From contig NZ_JAEUAW010000008.1 in assembly GCF_019511665.1 (NCBI RefSeq), positions 122,893 through 186,892 on the forward strand: a DNA stretch of 64,000 bases, read 5' to 3'. The translations under genes were made by a program, and so were the position numbers. The notes beneath the pieces are model-generated. The model had not been told where the DNA came from, did no database searches, and saw nothing but the letters and a program-made list of their open reading frames with translations. Of the stretch, positions 47,880 through 56,746 are shown piece by piece; within the stretch, counting starts at the first letter, position 1; each line of letters begins with the position of its first letter. This DNA is from Microbacterium jejuense. GTDB taxonomy: Bacteria > Actinomycetota > Actinomycetes > Actinomycetales > Microbacteriaceae.

Positions 47880-47885
47880 ACGCTA
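47880..47885 (-). promoter_or_regulatory. -10 box (TAGCGT) of aldo/keto reductase, inside a hairpin arm
   Basis: Minus-strand TAGCGT lies 6 nt before the start codon at 47873. It overlaps the left arm of the 47881-47918 hairpin, so the same DNA ends the ABC-exporter transcript and starts the next one. Confidence 0.45.
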
Positions 47886-47918
47886 CCCGTCCCGGCGGAC
47901 ATGCCGGGACGGGTAGCG
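47881..47918 (-). terminator. Terminator of the heterodimeric ABC exporter operon
   Basis: A perfect 16-bp stem (CGCTACCCGTCCCGGC / GCCGGGACGGGTAGCG) with a 6-nt loop begins 22 nt past the stop at 47941, on the minus strand. Confidence 0.7.
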
Positions 47919-47940
47919 CGTTCGACGAGATGCCGATATG

Positions 47941-50061
47941 TCAGGCGACCGGTGCCGTCTCGCCTTCGGACGCGTCCTCGGCGGTTTCACCGGATTCGGC
48001 GTCGACGGTCAGCGCCCGCGCCTCCTCGTCCAGGTCGGTCGCGGCCTGCTGGAACTGCGAGTTGTAGAGGCGGTAGTACGCACCCTCGGCCGCGATGAGC
48101 TCGTCGTGCGTGCCCTGCTCGACGATGCCGCCGTTCTCCATCACGAGGATGAGGTCGGCGTCGCGGATGGTCGAGAGGCGGTGCGCGATGACGAACGACG
48201 TGCGTCCCTCGCGCAGCGCGGCCATCGCGTGCTGCAGCAGCAGCTCGGTGCGCGTGTCGACCGACGAGGTGGCCTCGTCGAGGATCAGCACCGAAGGCTG
48301 GGCCACGAACGCGCGCGCGATCGTGATGAGTTGCTTCTCGCCGGCCGAGATGTTCGACGCGTCCTCGTCGAGGAGCGTGTCGTATCCGTCGGGCAGCGAG
48401 TGGACGAACCGGTCGACGTACGTCGCCCGCGCGGCCGCGAGGATCTCGTCGTCGGTGGCGTCGGCGCGGCCGTAGCGGATGTTCTCGCGGATCGTGCCCG
48501 CGAACAGCCACGGGTCCTGCAGCACCATGCCGGTCTTGGCGCGGATGTCGCGGCGCGTGAGCGTCGCGATGTCCTGGCCGTTCAGCAGGATGCGCCCGCC
48601 GTCGAGCTCGTAGAACCGCATGATGAGGTTCACCAGGGTCGTCTTGCCGGCACCGGTCGGACCGACGATCGCGACCGTCTGGCCGGGTTCGACCCGGAAC
48701 GACAGGTCGTGGATCAGCGGGCGATCGGGCGAGTACGAGAACGCCACGTCCTGGAACTCGATCGTGCCGTCGCCGTCCACGGGCGCCGGCGCGTCTGCGG
48801 CGTCCGGGTCCTGCTCGGACTCGTCGAGCAGCTCGAACACGCGCTCGGCCGACGCCGTGCCGGACTGCACGACCGCGGCCATGCCGCCCAGCTCCGACAG
48901 CGGCTGCGTGAACTGCTGCGAGTACTGGATGAACGCCTGCACGTCACCGAGACGCAGCTGGCCGCCGGCGACCATGAGCGCGCCGAACACGGCGATGCCG
49001 ACGTACGTCAGGTTTCCGATGAACATCATCGCGGGCATCATGATGTTCGCGAGGAACTGCGCCTTGAACGAGGCCTGGTACAGCTCTTCGTTCTCGGCGC
49101 GGAACGCCTCGCGCGCCGCCTCCTCGCGCCCGAACACGCGCACGAGCGCGTGGCCCGAGAACGACTCCTCGACGCGGGCGTTGAGGCGTCCGACCTTGCG
49201 CCACTGGATGCCGAACGCCTTCTGCGAGCGCGGGCCGATGACGCCGAACAGCACGCCCATCAGCGGGAAGCTGACGAGCACGACGAGGGTCAGCTGCCAC
49301 GAGATCGACAGCATCATGATGAGCACGCCGATGACGGTCAGCACGCTCGTGAGCGCCTGCGACAGCGACTGCTGCATCATCTGCGTGATGTTGTCGATGT
49401 CGTTCGTGACGCGCGAGATCAGCTCGCCGCGCTGCACGCGGTCGAAGTAGCGCAGCGGCAGGCGGTTGATCTTCGCCTCGACGTCTTCGCGCAGCTTCCA
49501 CATGACGCGCATCATGATGACGTTGATGACGTAGCCCTGCAGCCACATCAGGATCGACGACGCGAAGTACAGCGCCAGGACGATCAGCAGCACGCGGCTG
49601 AGCGCCATGAAGTCCACGCCGGCGCCCGGCGTGAAGTTGTTCATGGCCGCGACGATGTTGGCGAGGTCCTGCTGGCCGGCCGCCTCCAGGCCGTCGACGA
49701 CCTGCTGCTGCGTCGCGCCGGCGGGCGCCATCGACGACACCACGCCCTCGAACAGGATGTTGGTGGCCTCGCCCAGCACCTTGGGCGACAGCACGGCGAG
49801 CACGACGCCCGCCGCGCCGAGCAGCGACACGAACACGAACACGACGGCGTGCGGCTTGAGCAGTCCGATCAGCCGCCGGAACGACGGGCCGAAGTGCGCG
49901 GCCTTGCCCGGCGCGACACCGCCGCTCCAGTCGTCTGCGGCGATGCGGGCCTGTTCGCCGAGCTCGATCTCGGCCTGCTCCTCGGCGCTGAGCACCGGCT
50001 GCGGGCGCGGCGCGCGGCGGCCGCGACGCGGCGTCTGGGTGGGGGTCTCGTCGGCGCTCAT
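47941..50061 (-). CDS. ABC exporter half-transporter (canonical ATPase site subunit)
   Basis: This 706-residue MdlB/LmrD-like protein has a cytoplasmic N-terminal extension of about 70 residues and a six-helix type I exporter domain (about 75-400). The ATPase follows: Walker A GPTGAGKTTL, signature NISAGEKQLITIARAF, Walker B VLILDEATSSVD with the catalytic Glu, and switch IAHRLST. It also has an extra periplasmic-facing insertion of about 45 residues between helices 1 and 2 (FEGVVSSMAPAGATQQQ). Its start overlaps the partner stop (ATGA). Together they form a heterodimeric exporter, probably for drugs or lipids. Confidence 0.93.
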   Translation of the reverse strand: MSADETPTQTPRRGRRAPRPQPVLSAEEQAEIELGEQARIAADDWSGGVAPGKAAHFGPSFRRLIGLLKPHAVVFVFVSLLGAAGVVLAVLSPKVLGEATNILFEGVVSSMAPAGATQQQVVDGLEAAGQQDLANIVAAMNNFTPGAGVDFMALSRVLLIVLALYFASSILMWLQGYVINVIMMRVMWKLREDVEAKINRLPLRYFDRVQRGELISRVTNDIDNITQMMQQSLSQALTSVLTVIGVLIMMLSISWQLTLVVLVSFPLMGVLFGVIGPRSQKAFGIQWRKVGRLNARVEESFSGHALVRVFGREEAAREAFRAENEELYQASFKAQFLANIMMPAMMFIGNLTYVGIAVFGALMVAGGQLRLGDVQAFIQYSQQFTQPLSELGGMAAVVQSGTASAERVFELLDESEQDPDAADAPAPVDGDGTIEFQDVAFSYSPDRPLIHDLSFRVEPGQTVAIVGPTGAGKTTLVNLIMRFYELDGGRILLNGQDIATLTRRDIRAKTGMVLQDPWLFAGTIRENIRYGRADATDDEILAAARATYVDRFVHSLPDGYDTLLDEDASNISAGEKQLITIARAFVAQPSVLILDEATSSVDTRTELLLQHAMAALREGRTSFVIAHRLSTIRDADLILVMENGGIVEQGTHDELIAAEGAYYRLYNSQFQQAATDLDEEARALTVDAESGETAEDASEGETAPVA

Positions 50062-51791
50062 CGGGCCGCCTCCGCTCCGAGCTGGGACTGGACGATCTCA
50101 CGGTAGGTCTGGCTGGTCTCGAGCAGCTGCTCGTGCGTGCCGAGGCCCACGATGCCGCCGTCGTCGAGCACGACGATGCGATCGGCCTCGGTGATGGTCG
50201 AGACGCGCTGCGCGACGACGATCTTCGTGACGTCGGGCAGTTCGCGCCACAGCGCCTGGCGCAGCCTCGCGTCGGTCGTGAGGTCGAGGGCCGAGAAGGA
50301 GTCGTCGAACACGAGCACGCGAGGGGCGTGCACGATCGCGCGGGCGATCGCTAGCCGCTGCCGCTGCCCGCCCGACACGTTCGTGCCGCCCTGCGAGATC
50401 GGGGCGTCGAGGCCGCCGTCCATCTGGCTCACGAAGTCGCTGGCCTGCGCGATCTCCAGCGCGTGCCACAGCTCCGCATCCGTCGCGTCCTCGCGGCCGA
50501 ACCGCAGGTTCGACGCGATGGTTCCCGAGAACAGGAAGGGCCGCTGCGGCACGATGCCGATGGTGCGCCACAGCGCGTCGAGGTCGGCCTGGCGCACGTC
50601 GACGCCGCCGACCGCGACGACGCCGTCCGTCACGTCGAACAGGCGCGGGATGAGCGACACGAGCGTCGTCTTGCCGGCTCCGGTCGAGCCGACGACGGCG
50701 ACCGTTTCACCTGGCGCGGCCGTGAAGCTGATGCCCGACAGGATCGGGTGCTCGGCGCCCGGGTAGGTGAAGGTGACGTCCTCGAACTCCACGGAGCCGG
50801 GTGTCGGGAACTCCGTCACGCCGTCCGTCGGCGGCACGAGCGTCGAGCGCGTGCCGAGCACCTCGCTGATGCGCTCGGCCGACACCGCGGCGCGCGGGAT
50901 CATGAGCGTCATGAAGCTCGCCATCATGACGCCCGACAGGATGATCATGACGTACTGCATGAAGGCGAACAGCGTGCCGATCTGCACCTCGCCGGCATCG
51001 ACCTTGATACCGCCGAACCAGATCACGCCGATCACGGTGACGTTGAGGATCAGCATGACGGCGGGGAACAGCAGAACGAACAGCGACCCGACCTTGCGGC
51101 CGACGACCATGATCTCGGTGTTGGCGGCGCGAAAGCGCTCCTCCTCGATCGGCTCGCGGACGAACGCGCGGATCACCCGGATGCCCGTGAGCTGCTCGCG
51201 CATCACGCGGTTCACGCCGTCGAGCTTGTACTGCCAGCTGCGGAACAGCGGCACCATGCGCGCGATGATGAGGCCCGCGACGACGAGCAGCACCGGCACC
51301 GCGACGGCGATGATCCACGCCAGGCTCGCGCTCTGCTCGATCGCCAGGATGATGCCGCCGACGGCCAGCAGCGGCGCGGTGACGAGGAACGTCGCCGACA
51401 TCATCGCCAGCATCTGCACCTGCTGCACGTCGTTGGTGTTGCGCGTGATGAGCGAGCCTGCGCCGAAGTCCGTGACCTCGCGCTCGGAATAGCCCGACAC
51501 GCGCTCGAAGATGTCGTCGCGGATGTCGCGGCCCAGCTTCATCGCGGCGCGCGCGGCGAAGTAGGTGGCGATGATCGACGCCGTGATCTGGCCGAGCGAC
51601 ACGGTCAGCATGAACAGGCCGGTGCGCCAGATGTACTCGGTGTCGCCCTTGGTCAGGCCGTTGTCGATGATGTCGGCGTTGAGGCTCGGCAGGTAGAGCG
51701 AGGCGACCGCCGAGGCCGCCTGGAAGAGCAGCACGCCGAGCAGCAGCCACCCTGAGGGTTTGAGATATCGGACGAGGAGTTTTGCCAGCAC
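50058..51791 (-). CDS. ABC exporter half-transporter (degenerate ATPase site subunit)
   Basis: The 577-residue MdlA/LmrC-like partner has a six-helix domain (about 10-310), Walker A GSTGAGKTTL, signature NVSGGQRQRLAIARAI and Walker B VLVFDDSFSALD. Asp replaces the catalytic Glu, as in the non-hydrolysing site of heterodimeric exporters such as TM287 and BmrC. The switch region reads VAQRVSTI (His replaced by Gln). The GTG at 51791 (VLAKLLVRYLKPSGW) with GGGGAA upstream is the best start; the 655-codon open frame that begins at 52025 is excluded by the promoter at 51945-51974. Confidence 0.92.
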   Translation of the reverse strand: MLAKLLVRYLKPSGWLLLGVLLFQAASAVASLYLPSLNADIIDNGLTKGDTEYIWRTGLFMLTVSLGQITASIIATYFAARAAMKLGRDIRDDIFERVSGYSEREVTDFGAGSLITRNTNDVQQVQMLAMMSATFLVTAPLLAVGGIILAIEQSASLAWIIAVAVPVLLVVAGLIIARMVPLFRSWQYKLDGVNRVMREQLTGIRVIRAFVREPIEEERFRAANTEIMVVGRKVGSLFVLLFPAVMLILNVTVIGVIWFGGIKVDAGEVQIGTLFAFMQYVMIILSGVMMASFMTLMIPRAAVSAERISEVLGTRSTLVPPTDGVTEFPTPGSVEFEDVTFTYPGAEHPILSGISFTAAPGETVAVVGSTGAGKTTLVSLIPRLFDVTDGVVAVGGVDVRQADLDALWRTIGIVPQRPFLFSGTIASNLRFGREDATDAELWHALEIAQASDFVSQMDGGLDAPISQGGTNVSGGQRQRLAIARAIVHAPRVLVFDDSFSALDLTTDARLRQALWRELPDVTKIVVAQRVSTITEADRIVVLDDGGIVGLGTHEQLLETSQTYREIVQSQLGAEAAR

Positions 51792-51944
51792 GAGATTCCC
51801 CAAAGGCGCGTAAGGGCACGCGAACGAGCGCGCAGAAGGTGGTGTGGACCCACCCTGGCACGAGGCGCCGACATCGCGGCAGTCTCGTTCGCGGAGGGCG
51901 GACGATGGACGCGGGATGCCGATTCCCGGCGGCATCCGCCCGTC
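51792..51944 (-). promoter_or_regulatory. Structured 5' leader of the ABC exporter mRNA
   Basis: About 145 nt separate the predicted transcription start from the GTG at 51791. It contains a perfect 10-bp inverted repeat (51819-51828 with 51884-51893) enclosing a GGTGG/CCACC hairpin. There is also a short open frame starting with ATG at about 51868 in a different frame, which runs past the exporter start. This could be an attenuator or drug-sensing leader. Confidence 0.4.
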
Positions 51945-51974
51945 ACTGTAACACGATATATCGTGTCGCGTGAA
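51945..51974 (-). promoter_or_regulatory. ABC exporter promoter with operator filling the spacer
   Basis: On the minus strand, TTCACG (51969-51974, 4 of 6 matches) and TACAGT (51945-51950) are 18 bp apart. The spacer holds a perfect 16-bp palindrome, ACACGATATATCGTGT (51951-51966). A TetR- or PadR-type repressor is likely; none is adjacent. Confidence 0.6.
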
Positions 51975-51995
51975 GCCTCTGCGGCGCACCGGGGA

Positions 51996-52029
51996 GCGAG
52001 TGGATGCCGGGCCGCCGGCATCCACTCGC
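51996..52029. repeat. GAGTGGATGCC palindrome downstream of the DUF4407 gene
   Basis: Perfect 15-bp arms (GCGAGTGGATGCCGG / CCGGCATCCACTCGC) with a GCCG loop, 15 nt past the stop at 52045. It could serve as a terminator here, but the same motif recurs in non-terminator positions. Confidence 0.65.
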
Positions 52030-52044
52030 CCGGGGTTCAGCGGG

Positions 52045-53652
52045 TCAGGCCTGGCCGCCCTGCGCGATGTCGGCCCGCTCGCGCCAGCTGCGCGCGGTCA
52101 CGCGGTCGAGCGCGACCTGCTTGCGCAGCGCGTCGGCCTTCTCGTACAGCGTCGGGTCGCCATAGCTCGTGAGCACCTTCACGAGCACCGGCAGCAGCTC
52201 GATCATGAAGAACAGCGCAGCGATCAGCCAGTGCGCCCACATGAGCGTCGGCTCGCGCTGCGACAGGCGCTCCAGTCCGCTGATCTGGCTCAGCAGGCCG
52301 GTCGCGCCCGCGTTCGCGCCGGCGATCTCGGCCGCACGCGCGTTGTACGCGGCGAGCGCCGCCTGGTACTGGTCGCGGGCGGCGGGCAGCTCGTCCTTGG
52401 CCTGCTGCTTGTTGGTCGCCTCGGACGCGCTCGCGTCGGCGGTGCCGGCGGCCTGCGCGTCGGCGAGGTCGGCCTGCGCGTCGCGCAGCTTCGCGGCGAG
52501 GTCGTCGTACGACGCCTGCGCGGCGGCCAGCTGGTCCTTCGCGGCGGTGGAGCTCGCACCCTCGCCCGCGACGCCGGTGCAGCCGGCGACCTCCCCGGCG
52601 CCCTGCCCGGTGAGCTCGCACTGGTAGATGGCGCGCGCCTGGTCGATGACGGTCTGCTGCGCGGCGAGCTTGGCGGTCAGGTCGTCGACCGTCGCCTGCG
52701 CCGAAGCCGTGGCCCCGGAGGTGGTGTCGGCGCCGGCCACGACGCCGCTGGCCGCCTGGCTCTCGAGCGCCGCGACGCGCTCCTTCGCGGCATCCAGGGC
52801 CTGCTTCTCGGGGCCGGAGGTCACGGCCTCCTGGTCGGACTGCGCCTGCACGAGGTTCGTGGCGTTCACCTCGCGGGCGATGTCGTTGTGGAACACCTGC
52901 AGCACGAGCGGCTCGGCCACCACGATGCCGATGATGGCGGCCATGATGACACGCGGGATCGCCAGCCCGATGAGGCGCCACACGTTGCGCGTCGAGCGCA
53001 TCGTCGAGGTGAGGAAGCGGTCGAGGTTGAAGATGATGAGCGCCCACACGATCGCGAGCGGGATCGCGAACCACACCGCGACCCGCACACCGGTCATGAG
53101 GGCGAACATCATCGAGATCGCCGACACCAGGGCCGTGCCGGCGAGCACGAAGAACATCTGCACGAACCGCGGGGTCTCGCTCGGCACCTCGTCGAGCACG
53201 ACGCCCTCGGCGCCGCCGAGGATCGCCAGGCGCCGCCAGCCCGATCCCGGCACGCGCTGCCGCCTGGTGCGCGGCTGCTTCGCGCGCGTGGCGGGCTCCG
53301 ACGGCTCCGACAGCTCGTCGTCCGCGATCGGGAGAGTGGATGCCGCTCCGTCAGGCTCCTCGGCGACGGCGCCCCATTCCGCCGTGACCTGCTCCGGAGC
53401 GACCGCGACGGGCTGCGTCGGGTTCATCGCGAGGGCGTCGTCGAGCAGGTCCTGCGTCACGGGGTAGGGGTCTTCGGGTCCGTCGGGCTCGGCGGGCGCG
53501 TCGGGAGCCTCGGCGGCCTCGTCCTGCGCGGCACGCGCCTGCGCCGCACGGACGTCGTCGACGTACAGCTCCCCGGGCTCGGAGCCTGCTGTCTCGAACT
53601 CGATGCGGCCGTCGGAGCCGAACCGGCCCGGCCGATGTGCGGAGTAAGACAT
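52045..53652 (-). CDS. DUF4407 multi-pass membrane protein
   Basis: The 535-residue protein has three regions. The N-terminal about 120 residues are disordered and acidic. Two membrane segments follow at about 165-215 (FVLAGTALVSAISMMFALMTG, then VWFAIPLAIVWALIIFNLDRFL) and a third near 240. A long helical, coiled-coil external or cytoplasmic segment (about 275-440) precedes a fourth membrane helix (LIAALFFMIELLPVLVKVL). NLDRF and the overall layout match DUF4407, whose function is unknown. A loop around residue 365 has a Cys pair (CELTGQGAGEVAGC). ATG 53652 is leaderless by its TACGGT box. Confidence 0.88.
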   Translation of the reverse strand: MSYSAHRPGRFGSDGRIEFETAGSEPGELYVDDVRAAQARAAQDEAAEAPDAPAEPDGPEDPYPVTQDLLDDALAMNPTQPVAVAPEQVTAEWGAVAEEPDGAASTLPIADDELSEPSEPATRAKQPRTRRQRVPGSGWRRLAILGGAEGVVLDEVPSETPRFVQMFFVLAGTALVSAISMMFALMTGVRVAVWFAIPLAIVWALIIFNLDRFLTSTMRSTRNVWRLIGLAIPRVIMAAIIGIVVAEPLVLQVFHNDIAREVNATNLVQAQSDQEAVTSGPEKQALDAAKERVAALESQAASGVVAGADTTSGATASAQATVDDLTAKLAAQQTVIDQARAIYQCELTGQGAGEVAGCTGVAGEGASSTAAKDQLAAAQASYDDLAAKLRDAQADLADAQAAGTADASASEATNKQQAKDELPAARDQYQAALAAYNARAAEIAGANAGATGLLSQISGLERLSQREPTLMWAHWLIAALFFMIELLPVLVKVLTSYGDPTLYEKADALRKQVALDRVTARSWRERADIAQGGQA

Positions 53653-53658
53653 CCGAAC

Positions 53659-53664
53659 ACCGTA
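53659..53664 (-). promoter_or_regulatory. -10 box (TACGGT), leaderless DUF4407 transcript
   Basis: Minus-strand TACGGT lies 6 nt before the ATG at 53652 with no Shine-Dalgarno sequence. Confidence 0.45.
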
Positions 53665-53715
53665 CGAGGGCCACCTGGACGACTGGTGGGTGAACACTGT
53701 GCCGACCGTGCGCCG

Positions 53716-53807
53716 CGCTCCGTCTCGCCAGCGCTCGCTCAGCGACCGGGGTTTCGCGAACCGGAGATCCGGACGCTGAGCGAGCGAGGAACGAGCGAGA
53801 CGAAGCG
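53716..53807. repeat. Inverted pair of REP-like elements (type A)
   Basis: The left half (53716-53750) reads CGTCTCGCCAGCGCTCGCTC AGCGACCGG. The right half (53774-53807) reads CGCTGAGCGAGCGAGG AACGAGCGAGACGAAGCG. They can fold into a long stem between the rlmN stop (53845) and the DUF4407 promoter, and so may terminate rlmN. Confidence 0.7.
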
Positions 53808-53844
53808 CCGTGCACGGGATGCCGGGCGCCCGGCATCCCTCGGC

Positions 53845-55089
53845 TCAGACCTCGAGCGGGGTGACGGCGGCGACCGCCTCGTCCTCCTCGGTGGCGACGA
53901 GCTGGCCGCAGGCGCCGTCGATCTCTTTGCCGCGGGTGTCGCGGAGGGTCGTCGGGATCCCGGCGTCGTTGAGGCGCCGGACGAACTCGTTCTGGACGGC
54001 GACCTCGGACGCCGTCCAGATCGAGCCCGGCGTCGGGTTCAGCGGGATCGGGTTCACGTGCACCCAGCCCCGGCCGCGGTCGTTGAGCTTCTTCGCCAGC
54101 AGGTCGGCGCGCCACGCGTGGTCGTTCATGTCCTTGATGAGCGCGTACTCGATCGACACGCGGCGGCCGGTCTTGTCGAAGTAGGCGCGGGCGGCGTCGA
54201 GCGCCTCGTCGACCTTCCAGCGGGAGTTCACCGGGATGAGCTCGTCGCGCAGCGTGTCGTCGGGCGCGTGCAGCGACAGCGCGAAGGTGACCGGGATGTC
54301 TTCGTTCGCGAGCTTGGTGATGGCGGGCACGAGGCCGACGGTCGACACCGTGATGCCACGCGCGCTCATGCCCATCCCGTGCGTCTTGTCGGTCATGACG
54401 CGCACGGCCTGCATGACGCGGGCGTAGTTGGCCAGCGGCTCGCCCATGCCCATGAACACGATGTTCGACACGCGGTCCGCCGAGTGGTCGTCCTTCTTCT
54501 TGCCGCCGAGGCCGCCCTCGGCGATGAGGCGGTTGGCGCGCACGACCTGCTCGATGATCTCGGCGGCCGACATGTTGCGTGTGAGCCCGGCCTGTCCCGT
54601 CGCGCAGAACGGGCAGTTCATGCCGCAGCCCGCCTGCGACGACACGCACAGCGTGATGCGGCCGGGGTAGCGCATGAGCACGGACTCGACGAGGGCGCCG
54701 TCGTGCAGCTTCCACAGGAACTTGATCGTGTCGCCGCGGTCGGTCTCCAGGCGGCGCACCTCGGTGAGCAGCGGCGGCAGCATGCCGTGCACGAACTCCT
54801 CGCGCCCCTCGGCGGGGAGGTCGGTCATGTCGGCCGGATCGTGCGTCCAGTGCTGGAAGTAGTGCTTCTCGAGCTGCTTCGCACGGAAGCCCGGAAGCCC
54901 CAGCTCCTTGACCTTCTCGACCCGCTGCTCCGGTGTGAAGTCGGCGAGGTGCACCGGCGGCTTGCCCCGCTTGGGGCTCGCGAACTGCAGCAGCGGCCGG
55001 CCTTCGGCGTCCTTCTGCTGCGTCCAGCCCTCGGTCGCCGGCCGGACCTGGCGGGGCTTGGTCGTGCGCACGGGCGAGGACTCGGTCAT
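53845..55089 (-). CDS. rlmN: Dual-specificity 23S rRNA/tRNA adenine C2-methyltransferase
   Basis: The 414-residue radical SAM enzyme methylates A2503 of 23S rRNA and A37 of tRNAs. The cluster motif CGMNCPFC has cysteines at residues 155, 159 and 162. The methyl-accepting cysteine is in the C-terminal [23 protein letters not shown] and [12 protein letters not shown] are conserved SAM-binding segments. A basic N-terminal extension of about 35 residues is normal in actinobacteria. The start at 55089 is chosen because TACCCT lies 7 nt upstream (leaderless). Confidence 0.96.
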   Translation of the reverse strand: MTESSPVRTTKPRQVRPATEGWTQQKDAEGRPLLQFASPKRGKPPVHLADFTPEQRVEKVKELGLPGFRAKQLEKHYFQHWTHDPADMTDLPAEGREEFVHGMLPPLLTEVRRLETDRGDTIKFLWKLHDGALVESVLMRYPGRITLCVSSQAGCGMNCPFCATGQAGLTRNMSAAEIIEQVVRANRLIAEGGLGGKKKDDHSADRVSNIVFMGMGEPLANYARVMQAVRVMTDKTHGMGMSARGITVSTVGLVPAITKLANEDIPVTFALSLHAPDDTLRDELIPVNSRWKVDEALDAARAYFDKTGRRVSIEYALIKDMNDHAWRADLLAKKLNDRGRGWVHVNPIPLNPTPGSIWTASEVAVQNEFVRRLNDAGIPTTLRDTRGKEIDGACGQLVATEEDEAVAAVTPLEV

Positions 55090-55096
55090 GTCCTCA

Positions 55097-55102
55097 AGGG
55101 TA
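55097..55102 (-). promoter_or_regulatory. -10 box (TACCCT), leaderless rlmN transcript
   Basis: Minus-strand TACCCT lies 7 nt before the ATG at 55089. No ribosome binding site is visible. Confidence 0.45.
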
Positions 55103-55135
55103 CGCGGCGGTGCCTGGGCGAACGCGGCATGGACC

Positions 55136-55166
55136 GAGTGGATGCCGGAGGCCGCGGCATCCACTC
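55136..55166. repeat. GAGTGGATGCC palindrome between divergent genes
   Basis: Twelve-bp arms (GAGTGGATGCCG / CGGCATCCACTC) with a 7-nt centre lie between the divergent rlmN and lysE-type genes. No transcript ends here, so a terminator role is unlikely. Confidence 0.65.
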
Positions 55167-55199
55167 TCCACAGCTCGTGGCGCCGCGGACCGCCGCGGC

Positions 55200-55205
55200 T
55201 ACGCT
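55200..55205 (+). promoter_or_regulatory. -10 box (TACGCT), leaderless
   Basis: TACGCT lies 6 nt before the GTG at 55212, supporting that start. Confidence 0.45.
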
Positions 55206-55211
55206 CGACTC

Positions 55212-55850
55212 GTGGTTCCCGTCGACAACCTGATCGCGTTCACGCTCGCGGCACTCGTGCTCATCGTGATCCCCGGGCCGAGCGTGCTGTTCACGATCGG
55301 CCGTGCGCTCGCGCTCGGCCGCATCGGCGGGCTGCTGAGCGTGCTGGGCAACGCGCTGGGCCTGCTGCCGGTGATCGGCCTGGTGGCGCTCGGCGTGGGC
55401 GGCATCGTGGCGCAGTCGATCGTGCTGTTCACGATCCTCAAGGTGGCGGGCGCGCTGTACCTGATGTACCTCGGCGTGCAGGCGATCCGGCATCGCCACC
55501 GCACGGCTGCCGCCGCGAGCGCCGCCGCACTGCCCCGCTCCGCGTGGCGTCAGCTGGGCGAGGGCTTCGTCGTCGGCATCACCAACCCCAAGACGATCGC
55601 GTTCTTCGTCGCCGTCCTCCCCCAGTTCGTCGACCTGGACTCGGGGTCCGTACCGCTCCAGATGATCGAGCTCGGCCTCGTCTTCTTCGCCATCGCGCTG
55701 GTGTCGGACGGCGCGTGGGCGCTGGTCGCGGCGGCGGCCCGCTCGTGGTTCGGCCGCTCGCCGCAGCGCATCGCGCGGCTGTCGGCGACCGGCGGCGGCC
55801 TCATGATCGGGCTCGGCGGCATCCTGCTCTTCACCGGCAACAAGCACTGA
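55212..55850 (+). CDS. LysE/RhtB family amino-acid exporter
   Basis: This 212-residue membrane protein has about six helices. The first contains the family motif [22 protein letters not shown] (G-x-x-x-P-G-P). The central cytoplasmic loop is rich in Ala/Arg, and [23 protein letters not shown] is the second conserved motif. It would export amino acids or related small molecules; the substrate is unknown. The GTG at 55212 is leaderless by its TACGCT box. The next gene starts 10 nt after its stop, so they form a two-gene unit. Confidence 0.9.
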   Translation: MVPVDNLIAFTLAALVLIVIPGPSVLFTIGRALALGRIGGLLSVLGNALGLLPVIGLVALGVGGIVAQSIVLFTILKVAGALYLMYLGVQAIRHRHRTAAAASAAALPRSAWRQLGEGFVVGITNPKTIAFFVAVLPQFVDLDSGSVPLQMIELGLVFFAIALVSDGAWALVAAAARSWFGRSPQRIARLSATGGGLMIGLGGILLFTGNKH

Positions 55851-55860
55851 AGGACGACCC

Positions 55861-56724
55861 ATGGTCTCTCAGCCCGCGCGGCGGCGCATCGTGTTCATCG
55901 ACGTCGACGGCACGCTCCTCGAGCACGGGACGAACATCGCCCCGGGCACACCGGACGCCATCCGGGCGGCCCGCGCCGCGGGGCACCTCGTGTATCTGGC
56001 GACCGGGCGCTCGGCGTCCGACATCCACCCGCGCGTCGCCGAGATCGGGTTCGACGGCGCCGTCACCAACTCCGGGGCGCTGGTCACGTCGGGCGGCGAG
56101 GTGGTCGTCGACCGGCCGATGTCGAGGGATGCCGCGGACCGGATGATCGCGGCGCTCAAGGCACGAGGCATCCGCTACTTCCTGCAGACGCGCGACGGCG
56201 TATACGCGTCGGACGACATGGCCGAGCTCATGCGCGAGTACGCGGCGGCCCTGAACGCGCGCGAGGCGGCCGGACAGGAGGTGCGGCCCGAGGACTCGCT
56301 CGTGGGGCTCGCCCACCGGACGTTCCCGAGCGTCGACGAGACCGACCTCGGCCGCATCGACAAGGCGGTGTTCGTGAGCGACCACCCCGAGGGCATGGAC
56401 GAGCTGATCGCCGACCTGGGCGGGGACTTCCTCATCGTGCCCGGCAGCATGCCGCTCCCTGGCGGCTCCAACGGCGAGATCAACGAGGCCGGCACGACGA
56501 AGGGCTCGGCGATCGAGCTGCTGCTGGAGCAGCTCGGCATCGACGCGGCCGACGCGATCGCCATCGGCGACAGCTGGAACGACGTCGAGATGTTCCAGGT
56601 GTGCGGCGTCGCCGTGGCGATGGGGAACGCGCAGCCCGAGCTGAAGGACCTCGCGGATTTCGTCACGACCGACGTGCTGGACGACGGCGTCGCGAACGCG
56701 TTCCGGCGGCTCGGACTGATCTGA
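55861..56724 (+). CDS. HAD superfamily (Cof-type) hydrolase
   Basis: The 287-residue type IIB HAD phosphatase has motif I FIDVDGTLLEHG with both catalytic Asp residues, motif II TGRSASD (Thr/Ser), the lysine of motif III in GTTKGSAIELLLEQLG and motif IV IAIGDSWNDVEMF. A Cof-type cap domain lies at about 85-190. Members dephosphorylate sugar phosphates, FMN or similar metabolites. It lies 10 nt after the LysE-type gene and is probably co-transcribed. Confidence 0.92.
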   Translation: MVSQPARRRIVFIDVDGTLLEHGTNIAPGTPDAIRAARAAGHLVYLATGRSASDIHPRVAEIGFDGAVTNSGALVTSGGEVVVDRPMSRDAADRMIAALKARGIRYFLQTRDGVYASDDMAELMREYAAALNAREAAGQEVRPEDSLVGLAHRTFPSVDETDLGRIDKAVFVSDHPEGMDELIADLGGDFLIVPGSMPLPGGSNGEINEAGTTKGSAIELLLEQLGIDAADAIAIGDSWNDVEMFQVCGVAVAMGNAQPELKDLADFVTTDVLDDGVANAFRRLGLI

Positions 56725-56746
56725 CGGGCCGGCGCCCCGTTCCGGA

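Noticed and set aside
51792..52025. N-terminal extension of the ABC half-transporter from an ATG at 52025
   Set aside because: The extra 78 residues are low-complexity and pass through the promoter, the operator palindrome and a repeat; family alignment starts at VLAKLLVRYLKP.
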